Shown: piece after piece, positions 16,083 through 25,594 of the stretch | How the letters are laid out: each line of letters starts with the position of its first letter | Numbering within the stretch: position 1 is the first letter of the stretch | From: Thalassobacillus devorans | GTDB taxonomy: Bacteria > Bacillota > Bacilli > Bacillales > Halobacillaceae | Length of the DNA: 64,000 nt | Direction: 5' to 3' | Assembly: GCF_011761345.1 (NCBI RefSeq) | Contig: NZ_JAASRY010000001.1 | Location: forward strand, 248,001-312,000 | The notes under the pieces: model-generated | What the model was told of the DNA's origin: nothing | What the model saw: only the letters and a program-made list of their open reading frames with translations | Database searches by the model: none | Translations under genes and position numbers: made by a program

Positions 16083-17495
16083 TCAGGAGAAAAGAGAAGC
16101 TAAACGTTGCACGGATTCCCGTATTTTGTCCTCCTTCATGTTAGCAAACCCGATTATGAGCTTTTTCTTATTGGTTTCAGCCATTTTGATATCCTGGAGA
16201 AAGAAACGGCGAATCGTATATAATTCGATTTTTCTTTCTTTTGCCTGCTCCTCAATGTCTTGATAGGAAAGGTTAGTGTCTATTTCAACCAAAAAATGGA
16301 GGCCGGCAGGAATATCATGTATCGTTATTTTATCTCCAAAAACACGATGCAACTCGCGAATGAGCTTGGCTCGTTTCGCTTTGTAGCGGGCATTCATTCG
16401 TTTAATGTGTCTGCTGTATTCTCCTTTGTCAATAAAGTACTTAAGCGTCCACAGGTTGAGACCGGAAGGACCGTCAATCCAATGACCGTATGCGCTGCGG
16501 AAGCGACTTAACAAATCAGGAGGAAGAATCATATAACTGATGCGCAGGCTTGGCAGCAATGTTTTAGAAAATGTACCTGTATAGATGACCTGTCGGTTTC
16601 GGTCTAAACTCTGAAGAGAAGGGATGTGGTCCGTCTCGTACTTAAATTCACTATCATAATCGTCTTCCACGATGTAGCGGTCCGGCGATTCAGCAGCCCA
16701 GTTTAAAAGTTTTATTCTTCGGTTTATTGGCATGATCGTTCCTGTCGGAAACTGGTGGGACGGGGTAACAAAAACCCACTTAGGATCCTTTTTCCTTATA
16801 GTGTCAACAGAAATCCCCTGTTCATCGAGGTCGATTGGCTCTACTTTAAAGTCCATGTCTTTTAAAAGTTGATAGAAGCGCTGGTATCCTGGGTTTTCTA
16901 CTGCGATGGGAGTAGTACGTGACTGAAGGGACATCAGTTTGTGAATCAGTGGCTGGGTCCCTGAGCCGATGATTATCTGTTCCGGTCTGCATCGGACCCC
17001 GCGAGTAAGGGCGATCATCGCAGCAATCGATTCACGGAGTTCGTAAGGCCCCTGGGGGTGAGGGAGTAGAGAAAGCTGTTTTTTATGATGATCGAATACT
17101 TTTTGTTGGTACCTTCTCCATTTCTTGAATGGAAAATGCTCGGCATCAGTCGCAATATGGGAAAAAGTAACCTCGGGTCGGAAACTTTCCTGTTTGCCGT
17201 TTTCTTTCAATTCATCGGGGAACGGATCGTTCTCCCAGTCCTTCTTAATATAGCGGGTAATATCTTCCACCATATATCCTTTTCGTTCCACGCTATATAT
17301 ATAACCTTCCGCAAGCAGTTGTTCATAGGCGTGAGCGACAGAATTGACACTTACACCCAGATCCTGCGCAAGCTTCCGCTTTGACGGGAGCTTCCGTTCG
17401 GTAAGGGCTTCCTCGAGAATCAGGTCCTTCAGCTGCGTATAAATCTGTTTGTAGATAGCGGGGTGTTCCTCCCCTTTTTTAATCTGAAAGAACAA
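16083..17495 (-). CDS. gabR: MocR/GabR-family transcriptional regulator
   Basis: A 470-residue fusion of a GntR-type winged helix (about residues 10-78: IYTQLKDLILEEALTERKLPSKRKLAQDLGVSVNSVAHAYEQL) with a class I aminotransferase-like domain (about 110-465). EDDYDSEF supplies the Asp and YTGTFSKTLLPSLR the PLP-binding Lys311, so cofactor binding is likely. In B. subtilis GabR senses GABA through PLP and activates gabTD. Here it is divergent from gabT-gabD and should control them. The start is TTG with AAGGAGGGGAG upstream. The symbol is assigned from context and architecture; PdxR-like function is less likely. Confidence 0.87.
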   Translation of the reverse strand: MFFQIKKGEEHPAIYKQIYTQLKDLILEEALTERKLPSKRKLAQDLGVSVNSVAHAYEQLLAEGYIYSVERKGYMVEDITRYIKKDWENDPFPDELKENGKQESFRPEVTFSHIATDAEHFPFKKWRRYQQKVFDHHKKQLSLLPHPQGPYELRESIAAMIALTRGVRCRPEQIIIGSGTQPLIHKLMSLQSRTTPIAVENPGYQRFYQLLKDMDFKVEPIDLDEQGISVDTIRKKDPKWVFVTPSHQFPTGTIMPINRRIKLLNWAAESPDRYIVEDDYDSEFKYETDHIPSLQSLDRNRQVIYTGTFSKTLLPSLRISYMILPPDLLSRFRSAYGHWIDGPSGLNLWTLKYFIDKGEYSRHIKRMNARYKAKRAKLIRELHRVFGDKITIHDIPAGLHFLVEIDTNLSYQDIEEQAKERKIELYTIRRFFLQDIKMAETNKKKLIIGFANMKEDKIRESVQRLASLFS

Positions 17496-17518
17496 GCGTC
17501 TCCCCTCCTTATTTGTTT

Positions 17519-17563
17519 CTGGTGCCGTTAAATTTAAAAAACTGGTACTTTTAATTATACCAG
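17519..17563. promoter_or_regulatory. candidate GabR operator
   Basis: In the gabR-gabT divergent region, CTGGTG (17519-17524) and CTGGTA (17542-17547) are direct repeats 23 bp apart, and CTGGTA forms an inverted repeat with TACCAG (17558-17563). The ATACCA half-site matches what is known for B. subtilis GabR. The region is short enough that binding would affect both promoters. Confidence 0.6.
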
Positions 17564-17605
17564 ATAATTGTCATAATAATCTACAAATTGCAGGGAGGGT
17601 TACAC

Positions 17606-18913
17606 ATGACGGATCAAACACTAACGAAAGATGATTTACAAGAGAAAAGAAAGAAATATATACCAAAAGGATTAGGAAATGGAAATACCAATATAGCTGA
17701 CTATGCCAAGGGTGCAACAGTAATTGATAACGAAGGTGGCAAGTGGATCGATTTTGCAGGAGCCATCGGAACGCTTAATGTTGGGCACACGCATCCTAAA
17801 GTAACGGAAGCTGTGAAAAAACAAGCCGACCGCTATCTTCATCCCGGGTTCAACGTCATTATGTATGACAGCTACATCAACCTGGCGGAAAAGCTGTGTA
17901 CCATTACACCTGGTTCTTTCGATAAGATGGCAATACTGTTCAACTCGGGAGCAGAAGCCGTTGAGAATGCGGTGAAAATCGCCAGGAAATATACCAGCCG
18001 TCAAGCAGTTGTTTCATTTGAAAGGGCTTTCCACGGACGTACGAACCTGACAATGGGAATGACAAGTAAGGTGAAGCCGTATAAATTCAACTTCGGCCCA
18101 TACTCACCAGAAGTGTATCAGGCTCCTTTCCCGTATATGTCCAATAAACCAGAGCAAATGACCGATGAGGAGTATATCGATTTCAGTATCGATCGCTTCA
18201 AAGACTTCTTCGTAACATCGGTTGCCCCGGAAACGGTAGCCTGTGTCGTTATGGAGCCGGTACAAGGGGAAGGAGGCTTCATCATTCCTCCAAAACGCTT
18301 TGTGCAGGAAGTGCAGCAGTTCTGCAGGGAGCACGGCATTGTGTTTGTCGCTGACGAAATTCAGACAGGCTTTGCCCGTACGGGTAAACTGTTTGCGAGT
18401 GAGCATTTTGATATCGAACCAGACCTTATGACGCTATCGAAATCACTTGCTGCCGGTCTTCCGCTTAGTGCCGTCGTCGGGAAGGCGGAGATCATGGATG
18501 CTTCCTCTCCGGGAGAGCTAGGCGGAACCTATGCGGGAAACCCGCTTGCCTGTGAAGCAGCACTGGCGGTGATTGATATCATCGAGGAAGAAAACCTGAA
18601 TGATAAAGCGGAGCAGATCGGTGCTGTACTTGAAGAGAAATTGATGGAACTGAAAGACCGTCATCATTTCCTTGGAAATATCCGCCGACTGGGTGCGATG
18701 GTCGCTGTAGAAATCAATGATGCAGAAGGAAATCCTGACAAAATAAGAACCGCGGCAATTACATCCTATGCGAATAATAATGGATTACTATTGCTCTCCG
18801 CTGGTGTAAAAGGTAACGTCGTCCGGTTTCTTTCCCCACTGGTCATCACGGATGAAGAGCTGAAAGAAGGATTGGCGATTCTGGATAAAGCATTTGCTGC
18901 AGCAGCAGACTGA
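17606..18913 (+). CDS. gabT: 4-aminobutyrate aminotransferase-like (GabT)
   Basis: Class III aminotransferase of 435 residues. [50 protein letters not shown] and [17 protein letters not shown] (Schiff-base lysine) match GabT closely. GabT moves the amino group of 4-aminobutyrate to 2-oxoglutarate, giving succinate semialdehyde for the next enzyme. I chose the ATG at 17606 with CAGGGAGGG upstream over an in-frame ATG at 17588. Adjacent gabD and a divergent GabR-type gene support the call; a related omega-amino acid cannot be ruled out as substrate. Confidence 0.9.
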   Translation: MTDQTLTKDDLQEKRKKYIPKGLGNGNTNIADYAKGATVIDNEGGKWIDFAGAIGTLNVGHTHPKVTEAVKKQADRYLHPGFNVIMYDSYINLAEKLCTITPGSFDKMAILFNSGAEAVENAVKIARKYTSRQAVVSFERAFHGRTNLTMGMTSKVKPYKFNFGPYSPEVYQAPFPYMSNKPEQMTDEEYIDFSIDRFKDFFVTSVAPETVACVVMEPVQGEGGFIIPPKRFVQEVQQFCREHGIVFVADEIQTGFARTGKLFASEHFDIEPDLMTLSKSLAAGLPLSAVVGKAEIMDASSPGELGGTYAGNPLACEAALAVIDIIEEENLNDKAEQIGAVLEEKLMELKDRHHFLGNIRRLGAMVAVEINDAEGNPDKIRTAAITSYANNNGLLLLSAGVKGNVVRFLSPLVITDEELKEGLAILDKAFAAAAD

Positions 18914-18930
18914 TAAAGAAAGGAAGTATA

Positions 18931-20325
18931 ATGATGAGTCATACGATAAAAGTGAACAACCCCGCTACCGGGGAAGTAGTTAGAGAAGTGGCAGTCACAC
19001 CGGCTGCCGATATAGAGAAAGCGCTAAAAGCGGGAGACGAAGCTTTTAAATCATGGTCCAGGGTGAATGCCCATCAAAGGTCCGCGCTTCTAAAGGAATG
19101 GTCCGCCAAAATCAAAGCAGAAACAGAAAGTCTGGCAGAAGTGATGACATTAGAAAGCGGGAAGCCATTGAAAGAATCGCGCGGAGAAGTCGCCTATGCA
19201 GCGAGCTACATCGACTGGTATGCGGAAGAAGCAAAGCGCTTGTATGGCCGGACCGTTCCTGCTCATACAGAGACGAAGCGGATTATCGTCACGAAAGAAC
19301 CGGTCGGACTGGTAGCTGCGATCACGCCGTGGAACTTCCCGGCAGCGATGATGACGAGAAAAGCAGCTCCCGCATTAGCTGCCGGCTGCACGTTTATCGT
19401 AAAACCTGCCGAAGAAACACCGCTTACTACGATGAGGCTCGTAGAATTGGCACATGAGGCAGGCATTCCGGAAGATGCTGTTCAGTATGTCAATGGATAC
19501 GGGAAAGACGTCGGACCGATTTTTACGGATAGCAAACTGGTTCGTAAAATCACCTTTACAGGATCAACCCCGGTCGGTAAATTGCTGATGAAAAACAGTG
19601 CGGCTACCATGAAGCATGTTTCCATGGAACTCGGAGGTCATGCGCCGCTGATCGTCGCAAAAGATGCCGATATTGATTTCGCAGTCGAACAGGCACTTGC
19701 GTCGAAATTCCGAAATGCCGGGCAGACATGCATCTGTGCGAACCGTGTCCTGGTCCATGAAGATATTGCCCAAGAATTTTCCGAGCAATTGACCTCCCGT
19801 GTCAAACAACTGAAGGTCGGAAACGGCCTCGAGGAAAATACAGATGTTGGTCCGGTCATCAATGGGGAAGGATATGAAAAGATTAATCGACAGATTGAAG
19901 ATGCAGTGAATAAAGGTGCCAAGGTGCTTTATGGTCATCAATATGACAAGGATGATGAAAAAGGCTATTATTTTGTACATCCGACTGTCCTCGAAAATGT
20001 CGGGGCAGAAATGGATATTATGCAGGAAGAGACGTTCGGTCCGGTTCTTCCAATAACTACGTTCCGGGAGAATGAAGAAGCGGTGGAAATCGCCAACAGC
20101 ACGCCATTCGGTCTGGCTGCCTACTTCTTCACCAATGATTATCGAACCGGCATCTACTTCCAGGAACATCTTAAATTTGGAATTCTCGGTTGGAATGACG
20201 GAGCACCGTCTGCAGCTCATGCACCATTTGGTGGTGTGAAGGAGAGCGGCATCGGTCGCGAAGGCGGTCCTGAAGGAATTGAGCCATACGTCGAAACAAA
20301 ATACCTGTCCATTGGGGGCATTTAA
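18931..20325 (+). CDS. gabD: succinate-semialdehyde dehydrogenase (GabD)
   Basis: Aldehyde dehydrogenase of 464 residues. [23 protein letters not shown] binds the cofactor, FTGSTPVGK the phosphate, [11 protein letters not shown] holds the general-base Glu and [11 protein letters not shown] the catalytic Cys; [19 protein letters not shown] is the usual GabD tail. It oxidises succinate semialdehyde to succinate, feeding the TCA cycle. The gene follows gabT by 17 bp. Two ATG codons are adjacent; GGAAGTATA lies upstream of either. Confidence 0.92.
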   Translation: MMSHTIKVNNPATGEVVREVAVTPAADIEKALKAGDEAFKSWSRVNAHQRSALLKEWSAKIKAETESLAEVMTLESGKPLKESRGEVAYAASYIDWYAEEAKRLYGRTVPAHTETKRIIVTKEPVGLVAAITPWNFPAAMMTRKAAPALAAGCTFIVKPAEETPLTTMRLVELAHEAGIPEDAVQYVNGYGKDVGPIFTDSKLVRKITFTGSTPVGKLLMKNSAATMKHVSMELGGHAPLIVAKDADIDFAVEQALASKFRNAGQTCICANRVLVHEDIAQEFSEQLTSRVKQLKVGNGLEENTDVGPVINGEGYEKINRQIEDAVNKGAKVLYGHQYDKDDEKGYYFVHPTVLENVGAEMDIMQEETFGPVLPITTFRENEEAVEIANSTPFGLAAYFFTNDYRTGIYFQEHLKFGILGWNDGAPSAAHAPFGGVKESGIGREGGPEGIEPYVETKYLSIGGI

Positions 20326-20353
20326 TAGGCTTTATTGCTGAAATGGAGGTGGA

Positions 20354-20536
20354 ATGATGAATGTCGAAGTTCTGATACTATTTTTAAACGCGACGCTTGT
20401 GACAGTCGTTTCTTCGATTGTAGTTATAGCAATTCTGCGGAAGCAGTACCTCCCTGTCATCAGGGAGCTGGAAAAGAAAGAGGGTCAGGAAGCAAAAGTG
20501 GAAGATGAGGATAAACACATCAAGAGTAATATTTAG
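20354..20536 (+). CDS. small single-span membrane protein next to symporter
   Basis: A 60-residue protein with one hydrophobic helix (about residues 4-28, LILFLNATLVTVVSSIVVIAIL) and a charged C-terminal half rich in Lys and Glu. AAATGGAGGTGG supports the ATG at 20354 or 20357. It lies 12 bp before a sodium/solute symporter gene, and small accessory membrane proteins are known to precede some SSS transporters. I do not recognise its family; an accessory role is inferred from position only. Confidence 0.65.
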   Translation: MMNVEVLILFLNATLVTVVSSIVVIAILRKQYLPVIRELEKKEGQEAKVEDEDKHIKSNI

Positions 20537-20548
20537 GGGGGATGACAT

Positions 20549-22141
20549 ATGGCGTTAACAATATTTGCATTAGTATTGTTACTTTACGTTGGTGTCGGGG
20601 CTTTCATAGCCCGTTATGTTAAAAATAGTGACGATTTCTACACGATGGGAGGAAGGGGATCGACATTACTGATTGTTGGTACCCTTGCAGCCACTTATCT
20701 TAGTGCTGCGACTTTATTAGGAATTGCCGGAGTTTCCTATGCAGAGGGACCTCTGGTTATCGCAACACTTGGTTCTTTTGGTGCCTGGATAGGGACGTTG
20801 CTTGCGGTTGTATATGTAGGAAGAAAAATGAAAGCGTTAAACTGCAAGACGATGCCGGACTTCTTTGATAAACGGTTCAATAACAAATGGGTCAGCATCA
20901 TCGCTATAGTTATTATGATTGTAGGATTAGTTGGATATGGAGTAATCCAGTTCATTGGAGCAGGACTGGTACTCAGTGAAATAACAGGGATTAATTTCAA
21001 ATTGCTTATCGTGCTGTTCACGGTCGCTTTGATTGCCTTCACTGCTTTTGGAGGAATGTACGGTGTCGTGGTGACCGATACGTTAATGTTTTTCACGATG
21101 CTGGCTATCTCTGTTGTCATCGCTCCGATGATTATTGGACAAGCAGGCTTTGAACAGATGAAAGGCCTTTCCGAGACACTGCCTAATTTCTGGACGATTG
21201 GCGGTACGGAAGATCGTTCGATCGGATGGTCGATTTCTCAGTTCCTTGTATGGATCCTTTTCTTTACTTGTATGCCTGCCCTTGTATCCCGTGTGTTTCC
21301 TGCCAAAAACGACTTCGTTATTTTGAAAACTGCCATTATCGGTGTATTTTTTGCACCGTTCATGCAGCTGACGGTTTTCATTGCCGCAGGTGGCATGCAA
21401 GTGCTTAAACCAAACATTACTCCAGCGGATAATGCTATGATTGTTGGGTTTATGGAATTCACCAGCCCTGCGATTGCCGGAGTAGGCCTCGCTGCTTTAA
21501 TGGCTTCTATCATGTCCACGGCTTCAACACTTTTCGTTCTCGTAGGTTTCGCATTATCCCGAGACTTGTATGAAAGATTATTTGAAAAAGAGCTCAATGA
21601 AAAACAGAGCCTGACTGCCGCAAGAATCGGGCAGGTAATAGTAGCGGTTATCATCTGCGCAATTGCCATCGCGCAGCCGTCCGCCATCTACTGGATTTCT
21701 ATCTATGCTGGCTCCATCTTTGCTGTCGGCTGGCTGCCAACGATTGTAGCTTCGTTTGAATGGAAGAAAATGAACAGTAAAGCAGCTTCCATCAGCATGG
21801 TTGCCGGGGTGGCTTCGTTCATTCTATTCGGTGAGCTGATTAAGGCGGGAATCATGACACTTCCGACTGGCGTGGATGAACTGATGCTGGCCCTTCTAGT
21901 CTCGGTCGCTACTCTGATTATTGCAGCTCTTGTAACGAAACCTACCACATACGAACTGAATTACTTCACAGAGATGAAGAGTACCGGAATGGCAAAAATA
22001 ACTATCCAGGAATTTATGAAACAGCCGGACGGGCTTCAAAAGATTAAAAAACAGTATAAACAGATCATAACGGTTTCTGTATTGTTCACGTTTATATCCG
22101 TTGTTGTCTGGGGTTATTTCTTCATTAAACTTGGCTTGTAG
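20549..22141 (+). CDS. sodium/solute symporter (SSS family)
   Basis: Transporter of 530 residues with about 13 hydrophobic helices. DDFYTMGGRGSTLLIVGTLAATYLSAATLLGIAGVSY is the SSS helix 1 region, and GLAALMASIMSTASTLFVLVGFALSRDLYERL the conserved sodium-site helix. It has a longer cytoplasmic tail than the symporter at 14562 and is clearly a different paralogue. RBS: AGGGGGGATG. It lies between gabD and two M20 hydrolases and presumably imports the compound they process. Confidence 0.88.
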   Translation: MALTIFALVLLLYVGVGAFIARYVKNSDDFYTMGGRGSTLLIVGTLAATYLSAATLLGIAGVSYAEGPLVIATLGSFGAWIGTLLAVVYVGRKMKALNCKTMPDFFDKRFNNKWVSIIAIVIMIVGLVGYGVIQFIGAGLVLSEITGINFKLLIVLFTVALIAFTAFGGMYGVVVTDTLMFFTMLAISVVIAPMIIGQAGFEQMKGLSETLPNFWTIGGTEDRSIGWSISQFLVWILFFTCMPALVSRVFPAKNDFVILKTAIIGVFFAPFMQLTVFIAAGGMQVLKPNITPADNAMIVGFMEFTSPAIAGVGLAALMASIMSTASTLFVLVGFALSRDLYERLFEKELNEKQSLTAARIGQVIVAVIICAIAIAQPSAIYWISIYAGSIFAVGWLPTIVASFEWKKMNSKAASISMVAGVASFILFGELIKAGIMTLPTGVDELMLALLVSVATLIIAALVTKPTTYELNYFTEMKSTGMAKITIQEFMKQPDGLQKIKKQYKQIITVSVLFTFISVVVWGYFFIKLGL

Positions 22142-22164
22142 AAAAGAAGGAGGGAGAACGGGAG

Positions 22165-23391
22165 ATGAAAACGTTGAATCATATCAACGAAGAAAGGCTA
22201 TTTCGTAATCTATCTAAAAGCTCGGAAATCGGTGCTATTCCCGGAAAAGGCCTTAGGCGTTTAGCTCTTTCCGATGAGGATAAAGAAATGAGAGATATAT
22301 TCAAAGCCTGGTGTGAAAAAGCTGGCCTGACTGTAAGGGTGGACGACTTTGGAAATATGTATGGCAGAAGAGAAGGAAAGAAAGCTCTTCCTCCAGTAGT
22401 ACTTGGTTCCCACCTGGACACGCAGCCGGCAGGAGGAAGGTTCGATGGAGTGCTCGGTGTGCTGCTGGCGCTTGAAGTGATCAGCACATTGAATGATCAT
22501 AACATCGAAACAGACAGACCTGTGGAAATCGTCAATTTCACGAACGAAGAAGGGGCGAGGTTCGAACCTCCTATGCTCGGGTCAGGTGGTATAGCCGGTG
22601 TATTTGATCAGGAGTATGTCTATAGCAGAAAAGACCGGGACGGACACAGCTTTCAGGAGGAACTGCAAAGGATCGGCTACAAAGGCGAAAAAGAAAACAG
22701 GCTCGGAGATTTTCACTCTTATGTGGAACTCCATATCGAACAGGGCCCGGTTCTTGAGGATGAGAACAAGCAGATCGGGATCGTGGAAGGTATTCAGGGC
22801 ATCAGCTGGCTGGAAGTGACAGTTACAGGGGAAGCGGACCACGCAGGTCCCACCCCGATGCATTTACGAAAAGATGCGCTGATGGCTGCCGCAGAAATCA
22901 TGCATAATCTGGAAAAGAAGATCGCGAATACTGAGGTGACGGTAACCGTCGGCAAAATTTCCGCTTCACCTGACACAGTCAATTGCGTTCCTGGTGAGGT
23001 TTATTTCACCGTGGATATCCGCAGCACCGATGATTCTCTGCGGGAGGAAGCGGTAGAAGAAGCAAGGACACTTATACGGGAAGTATGCCAGGAAAGACAA
23101 GTAGACGTCGAGACGACGGCGCTATGGAATACGGAAAAAATCGATTTTGACAAAGGAATTATCGATGCCATTGAAGAAAGTGTTGAAGACTCAGGCTATT
23201 CCTCAAGAAAAATCGTCAGCGGAGCCGGGCATGATGCCAAGTACATGAACAATATTGGCCCGACTGCGATGATTTTTCTCCCAAGTGTCAACGGTAAGAG
23301 TCACGTACCATCGGAACTGACGCTGGATGAAGATATCATAAGCGGTGCCAACGTGCTCTATCAAACCACGGTGGCATTGGCTGAAGAATAG
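22165..23391 (+). CDS. M20 Zn-dependent amidohydrolase (N-carbamoyl amino acid hydrolase / allantoate amidohydrolase family)
   Basis: Metal-dependent hydrolase of 408 residues. GSHLDTQPAGGRFDGVLGVL and NFTNEEGARFEPPMLGSGGIAGVF provide metal ligands, HIEQGPVLE the third, AGPTPMHLRKDALMAAAE the dimer-domain contact and SGAGHDAKYM the last His. These motifs define the branch containing N-carbamoyl-L-amino acid hydrolase, beta-ureidopropionase and allantoate amidohydrolase. All release ammonia and CO2 or an amino acid from ureido or amide compounds. Which substrate applies is not decidable; the neighbours do not include dihydropyrimidinase or allantoinase. RBS: AAGGAGGGAG. Confidence 0.85.
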   Translation: MKTLNHINEERLFRNLSKSSEIGAIPGKGLRRLALSDEDKEMRDIFKAWCEKAGLTVRVDDFGNMYGRREGKKALPPVVLGSHLDTQPAGGRFDGVLGVLLALEVISTLNDHNIETDRPVEIVNFTNEEGARFEPPMLGSGGIAGVFDQEYVYSRKDRDGHSFQEELQRIGYKGEKENRLGDFHSYVELHIEQGPVLEDENKQIGIVEGIQGISWLEVTVTGEADHAGPTPMHLRKDALMAAAEIMHNLEKKIANTEVTVTVGKISASPDTVNCVPGEVYFTVDIRSTDDSLREEAVEEARTLIREVCQERQVDVETTALWNTEKIDFDKGIIDAIEESVEDSGYSSRKIVSGAGHDAKYMNNIGPTAMIFLPSVNGKSHVPSELTLDEDIISGANVLYQTTVALAEE

Positions 23392-23423
23392 ACCAGAATA
23401 TCGGAATAAGGTGGGCATTTGTG

Positions 23424-24689
23424 ATGGGAACAAACAAAGATCTGGTAAGAAAGAAAATAGATGAATTGTGGGAAGAAGAAAAGCTGTTTTTGAAGACGCT
23501 CGGAAGTTTTCCGAGTACGTTAGGAAATGAAAAAGAAGTACAGGAATTTATTTATCATTACTTGCAGGATATGGGGCTGGAGACGGAGTCAGTGGCAGTC
23601 GATCCAGAGCGGTTGAAAGACTATGAAAACTTCGGGGAACCCGACTGGTCATACGAAGACCGCCCGGTAGTTGTAGGAGAATGGAAAAATACCGGGCAGA
23701 AAAAAGGGAAAAGCCTGATCCTGCAAAGCCATATGGACGTAGTAAGTGCCGGCCCTGAAGACCAGTGGGATACGAGTCCATATGCTCCTGTCATCAAAGA
23801 CGGCAAGATGTATGGCAGAGGCCTGCTGGATATGAAAGGCGGCTTTGCTGCCATCGTATTTGCAGTCAAAGCATTACGTAATCTCGGTGTGGAGCTGGGC
23901 GCAGACCTGCAAATCCAAAGTGTCATCGAAGAAGAGTGTACTGGAAACGGGGCGCTGGCTTTATTGGATGAGGGTTACACAGCTGATGGAGCCCTGATTC
24001 CGGAACCGACCAATTTGCGTCTCCTTCATTCACAAGTGGGCGTCATGTGGCTCCAGGTGAAAGTAAAGGGAGCGGGTGCTCATGTCGAACGTGCAGAAAG
24101 TGCACAGAATGCGATTATGAAAGCGCACAAACTGATGGATGCGTTGATGGGCTATCGAGAGCATATCAATAGCCAGCCGAAACACCCTGATTTTGACCAT
24201 CACCCGCATCCGCTCAATGTCAATGTCGGTAAGGTAGAAGGCGGGGACTGGGCTTCCAGTGTGCCAACAGAATGTACTTTTGACGCTAGAGTCGGCTTTT
24301 ACCCGGGAACCGATCCAAAAACTGTTCAAAAAGAAGTCAAACAGTGGTTATTGGATGCTGCCAAGGAAGATGACTGGCTGAGAGAAGCGACACCGGAAAT
24401 TACATTTTTCGGTTTCTCTGCGCCGGGCTACACGATTTCCAATGAAGAAGCAATCATGCAAGAGATGAGCAACTCTCATAATGCTGTCACCGGCACCCAG
24501 GCGGAGAACCTGGCTTTCACTGCTACCACGGACCTAAGAGCATACGGAGAGTTTAACATTCCTGCTACCTGTTATGGACCGATTGGTGCTAATATGCACG
24601 CGCCAAACGAATACATTGAGCTGGACAGTTTGAAGACGGTGACGAATGTAATCGCTGATTTCATTTTGCGGTGGTGTGAAGAAAAGTAA
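23424..24689 (+). CDS. ArgE/DapE-family M20 deacylase
   Basis: A 421-residue M20 metallohydrolase. LILQSHMDVVSAGPEDQWDTSPYAPVIKDGKMYGRGLLDMKGGFAA contains the first His and bridging Asp, SVIEEECTGNGALALLDEGY the catalytic Glu pair, and GANMHAPNEYIELDSL the final His. Such enzymes remove acyl groups from N-acyl amino acids or diamino acids (acetylornithine, succinyl-diaminopimelate). Outside an arginine or lysine operon and next to another M20 enzyme, a catabolic deacylase is likely. AAGGTGGG precedes the ATG; a GTG three bases upstream is also possible. Confidence 0.82.
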   Translation: MGTNKDLVRKKIDELWEEEKLFLKTLGSFPSTLGNEKEVQEFIYHYLQDMGLETESVAVDPERLKDYENFGEPDWSYEDRPVVVGEWKNTGQKKGKSLILQSHMDVVSAGPEDQWDTSPYAPVIKDGKMYGRGLLDMKGGFAAIVFAVKALRNLGVELGADLQIQSVIEEECTGNGALALLDEGYTADGALIPEPTNLRLLHSQVGVMWLQVKVKGAGAHVERAESAQNAIMKAHKLMDALMGYREHINSQPKHPDFDHHPHPLNVNVGKVEGGDWASSVPTECTFDARVGFYPGTDPKTVQKEVKQWLLDAAKEDDWLREATPEITFFGFSAPGYTISNEEAIMQEMSNSHNAVTGTQAENLAFTATTDLRAYGEFNIPATCYGPIGANMHAPNEYIELDSLKTVTNVIADFILRWCEEK

Positions 24690-24722
24690 CCCAAATTGAA
24701 TGGGACATAGGAGAGGAAACAT

Positions 24723-25511
24723 ATGAAGCCTTTTAATGTGGCCATTCCAACACCTTTTTTGGACGATGAGCAGTTGAACGTGGAAGGGTTCCGTCCTATT
24801 ATTACCTATTTGAAAGCGAATGGGGTGGAGTCTGTAGTCATATCCGGTACAACCGGCGAGCAACACTCAATGAGCATTGAAGAAAGAATGCAAATTATCG
24901 ATTATTTCAATGAGCAAGATTTTACGGGGATTGAGCTTATTTTTGGAGTGGCTGCCATGCGGTTGAAAGATGCACAAAGACTCGTCAGAAAATTAGAGGA
25001 CTCGGTTTTTGATGGATTGCTGCTCGGATTTCCTCCTTATATTAGACCGACGCAACACCAGGCTGTTCACTATGCGGGGGAATTGCTGCGCCTAACTACA
25101 AAGGAAGCGATCCTTTATAATAACCCTGCGAGAACCGGTTTTGACTTAAGCACGGAGTCCTTCCGGGAACTTCTTAGAAGACACTCGAATATTGTTGGGT
25201 TGAAAGATGGTGGAGATAAAACTCGTCATGCTGATATAGAATTTCCTGATAATTTTATTTTGTATGCGGCAGGGGACATGCAAGCTGACCAACAGGTAAA
25301 GGAAGGATGCAATGGACTCTCAAGCATGGTCGGAAATATATATCCTCAGGAGATGAAAAGTATGCTGCATGACCTGTGTAATAAAGGGACCAGGTATGAA
25401 GAATACAAGAGGCTGATTGATGAAGCCACAGAACAGCCGCTCATTGAATCTATAAAAAATCACTATAATTCACTTGGAATAGGTGCAGGCATCTGCCGTT
25501 CACCATTATAA
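24723..25511 (+). CDS. DapA-family lyase/synthase, short form
   Basis: Class I aldolase of the DHDPS/NAL superfamily with 262 residues, about 30 shorter than typical DapA. SGTTGEQHSM (Thr43-Thr44-Gly45-Glu46) holds the pyruvate-binding motif, YNNPARTG Tyr132 and VGLKDGGDK the Schiff-base Lys161. The C-terminal helices are shortened. Family members include dihydrodipicolinate synthase, N-acetylneuraminate lyase and several 2-oxo acid aldolases. As last gene of a catabolic operon it may cleave a pyruvate-derived product; it is unlikely to be the housekeeping DapA. RBS: GGAGAGGAAAC. Confidence 0.75.
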   Translation: MKPFNVAIPTPFLDDEQLNVEGFRPIITYLKANGVESVVISGTTGEQHSMSIEERMQIIDYFNEQDFTGIELIFGVAAMRLKDAQRLVRKLEDSVFDGLLLGFPPYIRPTQHQAVHYAGELLRLTTKEAILYNNPARTGFDLSTESFRELLRRHSNIVGLKDGGDKTRHADIEFPDNFILYAAGDMQADQQVKEGCNGLSSMVGNIYPQEMKSMLHDLCNKGTRYEEYKRLIDEATEQPLIESIKNHYNSLGIGAGICRSPL

Positions 25512-25520
25512 TTTTATTCC

Positions 25521-25569
25521 TGAAAAGTGCCTGACACCCAATTCTTTCCTGGGGGTCAGGCACTTTTCA
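25521..25569. terminator. terminator (GTGCCTGAC family)
   Basis: TGAAAAGTGCCTGAC-x-CCC pairs with GGGG-GTCAGGCACTTTTCA, a long stem with an A/T outer part that supplies a T-tract on either strand. It closes the gab/M20 operon. Confidence 0.85.
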
Positions 25570-25594
25570 AATTAGTAGGGATGGCGATTTTGAG

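Noticed and set aside
19564-20220. 218-codon open frame on the minus strand
   Set aside because: It is the antisense shadow of gabD, which has complete ALDH motifs on the plus strand.
16083-25511. Ectoine degradation cluster in a halotolerant host
   Set aside because: There is no ectoine hydrolase (DoeA) or AstE-like DoeB; the M20 enzymes and gabTD fit other substrates equally or better.
22165-25511. Reductive pyrimidine or allantoin degradation operon
   Set aside because: Dihydropyrimidinase, dihydropyrimidine dehydrogenase, allantoinase and ureidoglycolate genes are not present.
24723-25511. Housekeeping dihydrodipicolinate synthase DapA
   Set aside because: It is about 30 residues short, lies in a catabolic operon and has no lysine-pathway neighbours.
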